Assembly (NCBI RefSeq): GCF_019468465.1
Contig: NZ_CP080519.1
Location: forward strand, 3,859,001-3,923,000
Origin: Amycolatopsis sp. DSM 110486
Lineage (GTDB): Bacteria > Actinomycetota > Actinomycetes > Mycobacteriales > Pseudonocardiaceae
Direction of reading: 5' to 3'
Length of the DNA stretch: 64,000 bases
The position numbers and the translations under genes are program-made. The notes beneath the pieces were generated by a model, which was given only the letters and a program-made list of their open reading frames with translations, was not told the origin of the DNA and did not search any database. This document shows positions 24,872 to 31,919 of the stretch, in pieces (the first letter of the stretch is position 1; every line of letters starts with the position of its first letter).

Positions 24872-25441
24872 GTGACGGCAGCGGCACCTGTCATCTCGGG
24901 GGGAGAACCGACGTGGATCCCGGACGCGCGCGCGGCGGCCGAGCCCAGGGTGTTCGCCGAGTTCGGTGACTTCGTCACAGCCAGCCTGCCCGGCTTGCTG
25001 CGCTACGGCCACGCGCTCACCGGCAACCCGCACGACGCCGCCGACCTGGTGCAGACCGTGCTCGAGAAGATCGGCTCACGCTGGTCCTACGTCCAGCAGA
25101 AGACGGGCGACCCGCTCGCGTACGTGCGGCGCTCGATGGCCAACGCGCACGTCAGCCGGTGGAGACGCACGCGTCGGGAGAACCTCGTCGCGGACCTGCC
25201 AGACACGAGCCCGTGTGCGCCGAACGACCCGTTCGAGCACGAGCCGCTGTGGCAGGCGCTGCGAAATCTGCCGCCGAGGCAACGAGCGGTGGTGGTGCTG
25301 CGTTATTACGAAGGACTGTCCGAGGCTGAGATCGCGGAAGCGCTCGGCGTCAGCCAGGGGACGGTGAAGAGCCAGGCCAGCAAGGCCATCGCTTCGTTGC
25401 GGACGAAGCTGAAGCACGGAGAAGGGAGCGAAGCGGGTTGA
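24872..25441 (+). CDS. SigE-family ECF sigma factor
   Basis: 189 residues from the GTG at 24872. Region 2 is FVTASLPGLLRYGHALTGNP then HDAADLVQTVLEKIGSRWSY. Region 4 is LRNLPPRQRAVVVLRYYEG with a helix-turn-helix LSEAEIAEALGVSQGTVKSQ. The pattern matches the actinobacterial SigE-type subfamily. The GTG has a perfect GGGGAGGGGG 7 nt upstream; an ATG at 24809 in the same frame, with a weaker GGGGG, would add 21 residues. The next gene starts with TTG overlapping this stop (TTGA) and encodes a single-pass membrane protein, which is the likely regulator of this sigma factor. Confidence -1.
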   Translation: MTAAAPVISGGEPTWIPDARAAAEPRVFAEFGDFVTASLPGLLRYGHALTGNPHDAADLVQTVLEKIGSRWSYVQQKTGDPLAYVRRSMANAHVSRWRRTRRENLVADLPDTSPCAPNDPFEHEPLWQALRNLPPRQRAVVVLRYYEGLSEAEIAEALGVSQGTVKSQASKAIASLRTKLKHGEGSEAG

Positions 25442-26265
25442 ACGTCTCCGAGGACGAGCTCGAACAGCGGCTGCGCACGCTCTTTTCCGACGACCGGCTC
25501 GGCGTCGCGCCGCCGGCCGACGCGGCTCCGGCGATCATGGCCGGTGCGCGACGACGTCGGCAGCGGCGGAAGGTGCTGATGTCGGCGTCCGGGGCGGTGT
25601 GCGCGCTCGCGCTGGTGTCGGGTGGGCTCGTGGTGTTCAAGTTCCAGGCCACGACGGGCACGGCCGACCTCACGGCTTCACGGCTGACGGTGCCGAACGT
25701 GTCCGCTCCGCCGCCGGTCGCGCCGGTTACGGCGGCCTCACCGCCGGCGGCCGAAGATCCGCCTGTTGCCCCGCCGGTCGCGCCGTCGCACGTCTCGTCG
25801 GCTCCGCCGAACCGGCATTCACCACCGCCGGCGACGCGGGGTGACGCGCCGGACAAGGTCACGAAGGGACCGTTGCTGACGGCGGACGGTCTCGGGGTCT
25901 TGAAGCTCGGGATGACCGAGGAGCAGCTGACCGACTCGGGCCTGACGCTGACGCAGGTCAAGGAATCAGCCGGCTGCACCTACTACGACGTCGCCGGCGA
26001 GGGCGTCCCCGCCGCGACCGCCGTGGTTTCGCCGGACGCCGGCGTGGTGGTCGTGAAACCGGACGGCGCCGCCCACACGCCCGAGGGCGTCGGCGAGGGC
26101 TCGGCGAAAGAGGACGTGACCGCCGCGTACCCGGGAACATCCCAGGCCTCCGACGGGTTGGTAGCACCGACAGGCGACGAGGGCGCCTACCACTTCACCC
26201 TCGCCGACGACGGCTCCGTCTCGAGCCTCGACGTCCGCTCCGTCAACCAGACCTGCGCCGGCTGA
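25438..26265 (+). CDS. single-pass membrane partner of the ECF sigma factor
   Basis: 275 residues. A cytoplasmic segment of about 45 residues (NVSEDELEQRLRTLFSDDRL and Arg-rich GARRRRQRRK) precedes one membrane helix (LMSASGAVCALALVSGGLVV). A Pro/Ala-rich spacer and an extracytoplasmic domain follow, containing LGVLKLGMTEEQLTDSGL and a Cys pair (SAGCTYYD, NQTCAG) that could form a disulfide. Overlap of start and stop codons with the sigma gene shows tight coupling. The cytoplasmic part has no zinc-finger H-x3-C-x2-C, so it is not a standard anti-sigma factor; the anti-sigma role is inferred from position alone. Confidence -1.
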   Translation: MNVSEDELEQRLRTLFSDDRLGVAPPADAAPAIMAGARRRRQRRKVLMSASGAVCALALVSGGLVVFKFQATTGTADLTASRLTVPNVSAPPPVAPVTAASPPAAEDPPVAPPVAPSHVSSAPPNRHSPPPATRGDAPDKVTKGPLLTADGLGVLKLGMTEEQLTDSGLTLTQVKESAGCTYYDVAGEGVPAATAVVSPDAGVVVVKPDGAAHTPEGVGEGSAKEDVTAAYPGTSQASDGLVAPTGDEGAYHFTLADDGSVSSLDVRSVNQTCAG

Positions 26266-26280
26266 GCCGGGCGCCGACCG

Positions 26281-26320
26281 AGGAACCCGGGCTATCCACA
26301 GGGGGAGAGCCCGGGTTCCT
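26281..26320 (+). terminator. hairpin terminator of the sigma operon
   Basis: A perfect 13-bp stem (26281-26293 with 26308-26320) and 14-nt loop, followed by CTCTCTG. It starts 16 nt after the stop codon. Confidence -1.
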
Positions 26321-26585
26321 CTCTGTCCGGGCCCTTTATGCACAGCTGGCGACGGCTCGATGGGCCTGACCTAACGAGCTGCCGGCGACTGCCGCCGTTG
26401 TGGATAGGTGGGTAGGTCGAACCCAATGAACCCCGGCCCGGATGCGCGCAGAGCTGCTGGTGCTCGGGATTGGCCTGGCGTTGTGGACGGCTGGGTGGGT
26501 CGGACCTAGCGACTGAACCGGCAAGCCGACTGCCAGCGGCATGACCCCGGTGCCCCGCGCGTCTCACGTGCCGACAAAACGACGA

Positions 26586-26619
26586 AGCCCGGGTTGTCCA
26601 CAAGGGGACAACCCGGGCT
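26586..26619 (-). terminator. hairpin downstream of the ferritin gene
   Basis: A perfect 14-bp stem (26586-26599 with 26606-26619), 6-nt loop, 59 nt past the ferritin stop. The left arm and loop include TTGTCCACA. No U tract. Confidence -1.
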
Positions 26620-26677
26620 CCGCGATGGCTGGCCTGATGGTGACAGCGCCCGCTGACTGGCCGGTTGAACGGCAGCC

Positions 26678-27229
26678 TTACAGAGCGCCGCCCGCGACGG
26701 GGGGCATGCCGGCGTCCGCGGAGGCCGTGCCGACGGCCTCGCGGTGGAGGAACTTCTCGATCTCGTACACGTTGTCACCCGCGCGGCGCGCGACGGTGAC
26801 CAGCGTGGACATCTGGGAGATCTCCTCGACCTGCTCCTTGAGGAACCACTGCGTGAACTGCTCGCTGATGTAGTCCTCTTCGGCCCGCGCGGCCTTCGCC
26901 AGCGCGGAGACGTCGGCGGCGACCTCCTTCTCCTGCTCCAGCGCGAGCTCGAGGAGCTCAAGCGGGGCGGAGAATTCGTTGCGGACGTCCTTGACGCCCG
27001 GCACCTCTACGTGGTGGTCGCGGTCGAGCATGTACTGCACCAGCGCCATCGCGTGGTTCCGCTCTTCCACGGACTGCTTGTAGAAGTGCTTCGCGAGCTG
27101 CGGCAGGTCCTCGTTGTCGAACCAGACCGCCAGCGCGATGTACTGCTGGGACGCGTGGAACTCGTTGTGGATCTGCGCCTGCAGCAGTTCGTAGAACTTC
27201 GAGCGCGGTTCTTTCTTCGTGAGGGCCAT
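26678..27229 (-). CDS. bfrB: ferritin (BfrB-like)
   Basis: 183 residues, a non-heme ferritin that oxidises Fe(II) and stores the mineral in a 24-mer shell. Ferroxidase ligands are visible: Glu in IHNEFHASQQYIALAVWF, ExxH in SVEERNHAMALVQYML, and Glu/Gln in EQFTQWFLKEQVEEIS. The sequence runs closely parallel to mycobacterial BfrB (DLPQLAKHFY, EERNHAM). TACCGT lies 7 nt before the ATG (27237-27242, minus strand), so the mRNA is probably leaderless. Three DtxR/IdeR-like iron boxes lie 60-150 nt upstream of the start, a position suited to activation by iron-loaded IdeR, as known for bfrB in mycobacteria. Confidence -1.
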   Translation of the reverse strand: MALTKKEPRSKFYELLQAQIHNEFHASQQYIALAVWFDNEDLPQLAKHFYKQSVEERNHAMALVQYMLDRDHHVEVPGVKDVRNEFSAPLELLELALEQEKEVAADVSALAKAARAEEDYISEQFTQWFLKEQVEEISQMSTLVTVARRAGDNVYEIEKFLHREAVGTASADAGMPPVAGGAL

Positions 27230-27290
27230 GCCAATGACGGTACGACAACTCCCGATTAATTTCCACTTTTACCTGGTGATCTCCACCCTA

Positions 27291-27309
27291 TTAGGGTTAC
27301 CATTCCTAA
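27291..27309. promoter_or_regulatory. iron box 1 upstream of bfrB
   Basis: TTAGGGTTACCATTCCTAA matches the 19-bp IdeR/DtxR consensus TTAGGTTAGSCTAACCTAA at 13 of 19 positions; both outer TTAGG/CCTAA arms are intact. Centre about 71 nt upstream of the start codon. Confidence -1.
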
Positions 27310-27325
27310 AGAAATACTCCCTTAT

Positions 27326-27344
27326 TTTGGTTAGCCTTCCCTTA
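27326..27344. promoter_or_regulatory. iron box 2 upstream of bfrB
   Basis: TTTGGTTAGCCTTCCCTTA matches the IdeR/DtxR consensus at 15 of 19 positions. It forms an inverted pair with box 3 (12-bp perfect arms, 27331-27342 and 27362-27373). Confidence -1.
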
Positions 27345-27359
27345 ATTGATTCCACTCAT

Positions 27360-27378
27360 TTAGGGAAGGCTAACTTCG
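27360..27378. promoter_or_regulatory. iron box 3 upstream of bfrB
   Basis: TTAGGGAAGGCTAACTTCG matches the consensus at 14 of 19 positions. It lies just after the arcA stop, so the box 2/3 inverted pair could also act as an arcA 3' hairpin. Confidence -1.
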
Positions 27379-27380
27379 CT

Positions 27381-28592
27381 TTATATCGTGTCCCGTACGA
27401 TTGGGCACGACATGCAGCGCGGGCCGCCGCGACCTGAACCCAGTTCGGATCCGGCGATGGCGAGGACCTCGATCCCGGCGTCGGCCAGGCGTTCGTTGGT
27501 CTCGAAGTTGCGCTCGTACCCGACGACGACTCCGGGGGCCAGCGCGAGGGTGTTGTTGCCGTCGTCCCATTGCTCGCGTTCGGCGGTCACGGGGTCGAGG
27601 CCCGTGTCGATCACGCGCAGGCGGTCGATGCCCATCGCCTCGGCGGCGGCGCTCAAGAACGGCGCCGGCCCCGCGACTTTCACCCCGCCGTCGCCGGTGG
27701 GACGCACAGTGAACGCGGTGAGTGAATCGCGCGCGAGCGGGTACATCACGACGGCGTCGGCCGCGACCATCGTGCATACCGTGTCCAGGTGCATCGTCGC
27801 GCGGGTCTGCTCGATCGGCACGGCCAGCACGGTGTGCGCGAGGCCGTCGGCGAACACCGAGCGCGCGAGCGACTCCGCGCCAGCCGGCGTGGTGCGCTCG
27901 CCGACGCCGATGGCCAGCACGCCCGGGGCCAGCAGCATCACGTCGCCGCCCTCGATGGGCGCGGAGTGGGCGCCGTACGCGCGCGCCGCGTGGCGGAAGC
28001 GCGGGTGGTAGGCGTAGACGAGGTCCAGCACAGCCGTTTCGCGCCGCCGCGCGGGCATGGTCAGCGACGAGATTGCCACGCGGTCGCCGATCCACGCCGA
28101 CGAGTCGCGCGTGAACAGCAGGTTCGGCAGCGGGTCGACCGCGAACTCGTGCGGGTCGCGCATCATCCGCACCAGCGACGAGCCCTCCGACGACGGCAGC
28201 TCCTCGAACGTCATGCCCGCCATCAGGACCTCGGCGAGCGTGTTCGCGTCGACGCCGCTCAGGTGCGAGCGCAGCGAATCGGCGAGGTCGGCGCCGAGGC
28301 GCAGTTCATCCACAGCCGCGTGGACGCCCGCGGTGTGCGCGCGGCTGTCCTCCAGCGCCGTGCGCAAGGTGTCCGCCAGCAGGAGCACTTCGACGCCGCG
28401 GCCGCGGAGCACTTCCGCGAACGCGTCGTGCTCTTGCTGGGCCCGGGCCACCCACGGGATGGAGTCGAAGAGGAGCTGGTCGTTGTTGCGGGGCGTCAGC
28501 CTTTTGAGCTCGTTTCCCGGCCGGTGCAGGAGAACTGCACGAAGGGGTCCGACTTCGCTGTCCACCCTGGGCGGTGCCGTCACGTCGTTCAC
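27381..28592 (-). CDS. arcA: arginine deiminase
   Basis: 403 residues. It converts L-arginine to citrulline and ammonia. Family features in order: [85 protein letters not shown] (catalytic His), [14 protein letters not shown], and the nucleophile Cys in [10 protein letters not shown] near the C-terminus. Length is standard. No ornithine transcarbamylase or carbamate kinase gene is adjacent, so this is a lone ADI, not a full arcABC fermentation operon; acid or nitrogen stress roles are possible. The GTG start has TAGGCT 7 nt upstream on its strand (28600-28605), suggesting leaderless mRNA. Confidence -1.
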   Translation of the reverse strand: MNDVTAPPRVDSEVGPLRAVLLHRPGNELKRLTPRNNDQLLFDSIPWVARAQQEHDAFAEVLRGRGVEVLLLADTLRTALEDSRAHTAGVHAAVDELRLGADLADSLRSHLSGVDANTLAEVLMAGMTFEELPSSEGSSLVRMMRDPHEFAVDPLPNLLFTRDSSAWIGDRVAISSLTMPARRRETAVLDLVYAYHPRFRHAARAYGAHSAPIEGGDVMLLAPGVLAIGVGERTTPAGAESLARSVFADGLAHTVLAVPIEQTRATMHLDTVCTMVAADAVVMYPLARDSLTAFTVRPTGDGGVKVAGPAPFLSAAAEAMGIDRLRVIDTGLDPVTAEREQWDDGNNTLALAPGVVVGYERNFETNERLADAGIEVLAIAGSELGSGRGGPRCMSCPIVRDTI

Positions 28593-28616
28593 GAGGTCGA
28601 GCCTAATGAGCGCGCG

Positions 28617-29441
28617 TCAGGGGAGCCAGGAAAGATGGCCTTTCAGGAGTGAATAACCGACGAAAGACACCACGTCGAAAAGGGTGTGCGCGGCGATCAG
28701 CGGCCACAGCCGGTTGGTGCGCTGCCAGATGCGGCCGAACACCAGGCCCATGACGAAGTTGCCGACGAACCCGCCGAACCCCTGGTACAAGTGGTACGAG
28801 CCGCGCAGCGCCGCGGCGCCCACGAGCGAATTGTTCTCGCGCACGCCGAGTTGCCGCAGCCGCGTGAGCAGGTAACCGATCACGAGCACTTCTTCGGCGA
28901 ACGCGTTGCCGAACGCCGAGAGCGTGAGTGCTATCGGGCGCCACCACGTGTCGCCCAATGTGGACGGTTGCACCGCGAGGCTGAAGCCGAGGTGGTAGGA
29001 GAGGAAGTACAGGCCCAGCCCGGGAATCCCGATCACGGCGGCGAGGCCGAGGGTGATCAGTGCGTCGGACCCGGGGGAGCGGCGGTCGAGGCCGATGTCG
29101 CGGATCTTGAGGCCGGCGCGCCACAGCAGGTACAGGCCGAGCACGCCCCAGCTGACGAGTTGCAGCGCGTTGAGCACCTGCTGCAGCAGGTCAAGGAGGC
29201 TGGCGGCGGCCTGCGGGACGTTGAGCTGCACCTGTTGCTGCGCCAGCGGGACCGGGCGCAGCAGTGAGTCCACAAGGGACAGCAGGCTGCGTGCGCCGGA
29301 GAGGCCGAGCGTGATGCCGAAGACGAGCACCAGCTCGAACTTGACGGCCCGGCGCTCCTTCTCGTCCACGATCGGGGCGGGCGAATCGGGCGGAAGGGGC
29401 AGCAGCCAGGACCTGATGCCCGATCGCTCTGTCGTGCTCAT
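28617..29441 (-). CDS. CPBP family intramembrane metalloprotease
   Basis: 274 residues, about seven or eight membrane helices. The CPBP/Abi motifs are present: motif 1 with the Glu pair NAFAEEVLVIGYLLTRL (the usual R-G after the Glu pair is replaced by I-G), motif 2 RGSYHLYQGFGGFVGNFVMG with the conserved His, and motif 3 PLIAAHTLFDVVSFVGY. These proteases act within the membrane, some as CAAX-like processing enzymes or in bacteriocin immunity. The ATG has TAGCGT 6 nt upstream on its strand. It is divergent from the F420-type oxidoreductase gene, with only 22 nt between start codons. Confidence -1.
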   Translation of the reverse strand: MSTTERSGIRSWLLPLPPDSPAPIVDEKERRAVKFELVLVFGITLGLSGARSLLSLVDSLLRPVPLAQQQVQLNVPQAAASLLDLLQQVLNALQLVSWGVLGLYLLWRAGLKIRDIGLDRRSPGSDALITLGLAAVIGIPGLGLYFLSYHLGFSLAVQPSTLGDTWWRPIALTLSAFGNAFAEEVLVIGYLLTRLRQLGVRENNSLVGAAALRGSYHLYQGFGGFVGNFVMGLVFGRIWQRTNRLWPLIAAHTLFDVVSFVGYSLLKGHLSWLP

Positions 29442-29447
29442 GAGCGC

Positions 29448-29457
29448 ACGCTACCTT
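29448..29457. promoter_or_regulatory. overlapping divergent -10 hexamers
   Basis: Minus-strand TAGCGT (29448-29453) and plus-strand TACCTT (29452-29457) share two base pairs, and each is 6 nt from its start codon (29441 minus, 29464 plus). Both genes thus appear to be read from one bidirectional leaderless promoter. Confidence -1.
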
Positions 29458-29463
29458 CGGGGT

Positions 29464-29931
29464 ATGCCTCGGACTATCGCCACCAACACGAAGGTCGACC
29501 GCGACGCGCTGGTCGAGTTCCTGAAGCCCCGCCACCACGCGATCCTGGTCACCACCCGCGCCGACGGGCGGCCCCAGCTCTCCCCGAACACGTGCGGCGT
29601 CGACGCGGAGGGCCGCATCGTGATCGCGACCTACCCGAAGCGGGCGAAGGCCGCGAACCTGCGGCGCTCGGCTGCCGTTTCGGTCTGTGTCCTGTCGGAC
29701 GAGTGGAACGGCCCCTGGGTCCAGGTCGACGGCACCGCCGAGGTCATCGACCTGCCCGACTCCGTCGAACCGCTCGTCGACTACTTCCGCAGCATCTCCG
29801 GCGAACACCCCGACTGGGACGAGTACCGCGAAGCCATGCGCAAGCAGGGCAAGAGCCTCATCCGCATCACCATCGACCGCTGGGGCCCCATCGCCACGGG
29901 CGGCTTCCCGCCGGAACTGGCGGACGACTGA
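29464..29931 (+). CDS. PPOX-class F420-dependent enzyme
   Basis: 155 residues from the ATG at 29464. It has the split-barrel flavin/F420 fold pattern: FLKPRHHAILVTTRADGRPQ near the N-terminus, then GRIVIATYPKRAKAANLRRS, VSVCVLSDEWNGPWVQVDGT, and a C-terminal RITIDRWGPIATGGFPPEL. The KRAKAANLRR basic segment and the PQLSPNT loop are typical of the F420-binding branch of the pyridoxamine-phosphate-oxidase-like superfamily. Likely an oxidoreductase; substrate unknown. Leaderless start with shared promoter (see the -10 pair). A cluster of hairpins follows it. Confidence -1.
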   Translation: MPRTIATNTKVDRDALVEFLKPRHHAILVTTRADGRPQLSPNTCGVDAEGRIVIATYPKRAKAANLRRSAAVSVCVLSDEWNGPWVQVDGTAEVIDLPDSVEPLVDYFRSISGEHPDWDEYREAMRKQGKSLIRITIDRWGPIATGGFPPELADD

Positions 29932-30005
29932 GGTTTCGCGCTTGCCGCGACCGGGCCGGCTCCACTGAGGTGGGGCCGGCCTTTGTCGTGTGTGGCCAGT
30001 TTCTG

Positions 30006-30169
30006 CTGGTTGGGTCGGACCCAGCCAGCGGGATGAGTTGTCCCCAGGCACAACTCATCCCCATGGGGACAGGTGCCGGGCTGTCCTCATGGGGATGAAC
30101 GCGAGTTGTCCACAGGTGGATCACTCGACATGTCCTCGTGGGGATGGCCGACGAACCATCCCCACGAGG
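30006..30169. repeat. cluster of four adjacent hairpins
   Basis: Four inverted repeats stand one after another between the convergent F420-type and DUF2470 genes: 30006-30028, 30030-30061 (12-bp perfect arms), 30061-30092 (12-bp arms, one wobble), and 30134-30169 (14-bp perfect arms, 8-nt loop). They share related words such as GGGATGA, TGTCC and GGGGA. A TTGTCCACA site lies at 30106-30114. The last hairpin ends 7 nt before the DUF2470 stop and can terminate it. Confidence -1.
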
Positions 30170-30175
30170 TGGGAC

Positions 30176-30976
30176 TCAGTCGGAGCGGTGCTGCTGGCGG
30201 AGAAAGGGGCAGCCGACCAGCCGGCGGAGCTCGGCGGCCAGCTTGGGCGGGCTGTCGATCGGCTCCGAGAACGCCAGGCGCACGTCGTGGTCGCCGGTGT
30301 CGGACTCGACGCGCAGGCGCAGGCCGTAGCGGTCGAGGCCGAGCGGGCGGATGCGCCCGTGCTGCAGGCCCGGCGGCAGGTGCTGCGCGAGCTGCTCCAC
30401 GACGTCCGAGTGGTCGCTCTCCAGGTGGCGCAGCCACTCGGCCTCGTAGCTGTGGAACGGATCCGGCGGCGCCGCGCTGAACATGTGCGGCCGCAGCGAG
30501 TGCGTGCCCTCCGCGTCGGCCAGGACGAGGGACGCGGGGGTGAGCCGCAGGAGCGTCAGGCCGTGGCCGACGTCCAGGAGCCGCTCGTCCGGCCGCTGCT
30601 CGGCGATCGACACGGCGCGGGCGCGCGCCGAAACCGCCGAGAGCGGCCGGAGCCACCCGGTTATCCACAGCAGGCCGCGGATGGGTTCCCGCAGCTCCAC
30701 CGGGGCGTGGTCGGCGAGCTCGACCATGACGGCGAGCTCGCCGCGCTGAGTCTGCCGCGACGTGCGCACCATCGGGTGCTCGTCGGGCAGAAGGATGCTG
30801 ACGCTGCCGCTGTGGTGCACGTGGTGCAGCACAGGCACCACGCGCTCGGCCTCGCAATCGGCGCGCTCGACGGTCGGCATGATCGTCGCCGGTCCGTTGC
30901 GCGTCGCGATCGTCTTGGCCCGCTCGGCGGGGTTCGGCGCGGGCGGGCGGCGGACGGATGTCGGGGCCTCGGTCAC
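30176..30976 (-). CDS. DUF2470 domain protein, iron-box controlled
   Basis: 266 residues. N-terminal part: PNPAERAKTIATRNGPATIM; middle: VERADCEAERVVPVLHHVH and LPDEHPMVRTSRQTQRGELA; the DUF2470-type C-terminal domain includes HMFSAAPPDPFHSYEAEWLR HLES followed by a helical region and GLDRYGLRLRVES. DUF2470 is found in HugZ-like heme-related proteins and other split-barrel relatives; a link to heme or iron is therefore plausible. The GTG start has GGAGG 5 nt upstream, and a 17/19 match to the IdeR/DtxR box lies just upstream, overlapping a likely -10. This supports repression when iron is plentiful. Enzymatic activity unknown. Confidence -1.
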   Translation of the reverse strand: MTEAPTSVRRPPAPNPAERAKTIATRNGPATIMPTVERADCEAERVVPVLHHVHHSGSVSILLPDEHPMVRTSRQTQRGELAVMVELADHAPVELREPIRGLLWITGWLRPLSAVSARARAVSIAEQRPDERLLDVGHGLTLLRLTPASLVLADAEGTHSLRPHMFSAAPPDPFHSYEAEWLRHLESDHSDVVEQLAQHLPPGLQHGRIRPLGLDRYGLRLRVESDTGDHDVRLAFSEPIDSPPKLAAELRRLVGCPFLRQQHRSD

Positions 30977-30990
30977 GGGTCACCTCCTAC

Positions 30991-31009
30991 TTAGGTGAGC
31001 CTAACCTGA
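30991..31009. promoter_or_regulatory. near-perfect iron box upstream of the DUF2470 gene
   Basis: TTAGGTGAGCCTAACCTGA matches the IdeR/DtxR consensus at 17 of 19 positions. On the minus strand it contains TAGGCT, a likely -10, so bound repressor would block the promoter. Confidence -1.
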
Positions 31010-31097
31010 ATTCCGGCAAGAAGGGAAGACCCGATCCGTAACGCACCCCGCGCGAGTGGCGAATAGCCGGTGATCAGTACCGCCACCCGGGGAGAAC

Positions 31098-31910
31098 ATG
31101 GTCGACAAAACGGACACCATCCGTGTCTGGGAACCGGATCCGAAGACGCCGGCCGTGAACCTGCCACGCGGCGCCGACCGCAAGCTCGTCCTCAGAGCCG
31201 TGGGCCGCACGCTCGTCGCGACGGTGATGACGCTCGGCGGGATCGCGCTGTTCTTCGCCGGCATCGGCGTCGCCGCACGGCTGCCCGACGGACGCTGGCT
31301 CCACTTCACCCTGTCCGCGGGAAGCCGCACCCAACTCGCCGGCCAGCGGCGCTTGTGGCTGATCCGCAACGGTGATCGCGCGATCGTCGTCCTGCCGGGC
31401 CCACCCGCGGCCCGCTTCGGGCACCAGAACGACGAGCCGATCGCCGGCGCCGCGGAGCTCCCGGTCGTGTTGCTCCGGCCGGTGTTCCGGAATCTGGCAC
31501 TCTCCGCCGTCGCGGCCGCCCTCGCCGTCTGGACGATCGTCGGCGTCTTCGAGCACCGATCCGCCGGATGGCCCGCCGTCCTGACGGCGGCCCTTGCCGC
31601 CGGCGCCGGTGCGGCCGCCCCGCTCGTGGCGATCCTCCGAGGCCTCACCGTGCTCGGCATCCGCCGCACGCTCCGCCGCGACAGCTGGACGGAGCTACCG
31701 GCGCAGAACGACCTCGTCGAAATGCCCGACGGCCGCACCGCCCGGATCGACTGGGCCAAAGCCGGTGCGTCAACGGCCCGCAACACCGCCGCCTCGAAAA
31801 CCCTCTGGATCTACGGCCACGCCCGCCCCGGCGTCCCCCGCGCCGGCACGCCCCGCTTCCCCGGGAGCGGGAACGTCCGGCTCAAGCTCGTCAAAACCCA
31901 CGCCAAGTAG
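31098..31910 (+). CDS. membrane protein, first of three tandem related genes
   Basis: 270 residues, unknown function. It begins with IRVWEPDPKTP, which resembles the WEPDP/WQPDP starts of the next two proteins. One membrane helix follows (TLVATVMTLGGIALFFAGIG), then VAARLPDGRWLHFTLSAG, LWLIRNGDRAIVVL, two further helices (LALSAVAAALAVWTIVGV; VLTAALAAGAGAAAPLVAIL), and a C-terminal soluble part starting WTELPAQ. The LPDGRW, R-L-W-L-R-x-G-D-R-A and WTEL motifs recur in the neighbours in the same order. GGGGAG precedes the ATG. It is followed after 9 nt by the second member, so the three form an operon. Confidence -1.
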   Translation: MVDKTDTIRVWEPDPKTPAVNLPRGADRKLVLRAVGRTLVATVMTLGGIALFFAGIGVAARLPDGRWLHFTLSAGSRTQLAGQRRLWLIRNGDRAIVVLPGPPAARFGHQNDEPIAGAAELPVVLLRPVFRNLALSAVAAALAVWTIVGVFEHRSAGWPAVLTAALAAGAGAAAPLVAILRGLTVLGIRRTLRRDSWTELPAQNDLVEMPDGRTARIDWAKAGASTARNTAASKTLWIYGHARPGVPRAGTPRFPGSGNVRLKLVKTHAK

Positions 31911-31919
31911 GAGATTCCG

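Larger units (their letters stand above)
26266..26677. other. 412-nt intergenic region with two hairpins, no gene
   Basis: It lies between the convergent sigma-partner and ferritin genes. It holds the hairpins listed separately and two related TTGTGGAtAGGTGGGTaGGTC / TTGTGGAcGGcTGGGTGGGTC-type segments (about 26398 and 26470). Open frames are short and lack domains. Confidence -1.
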
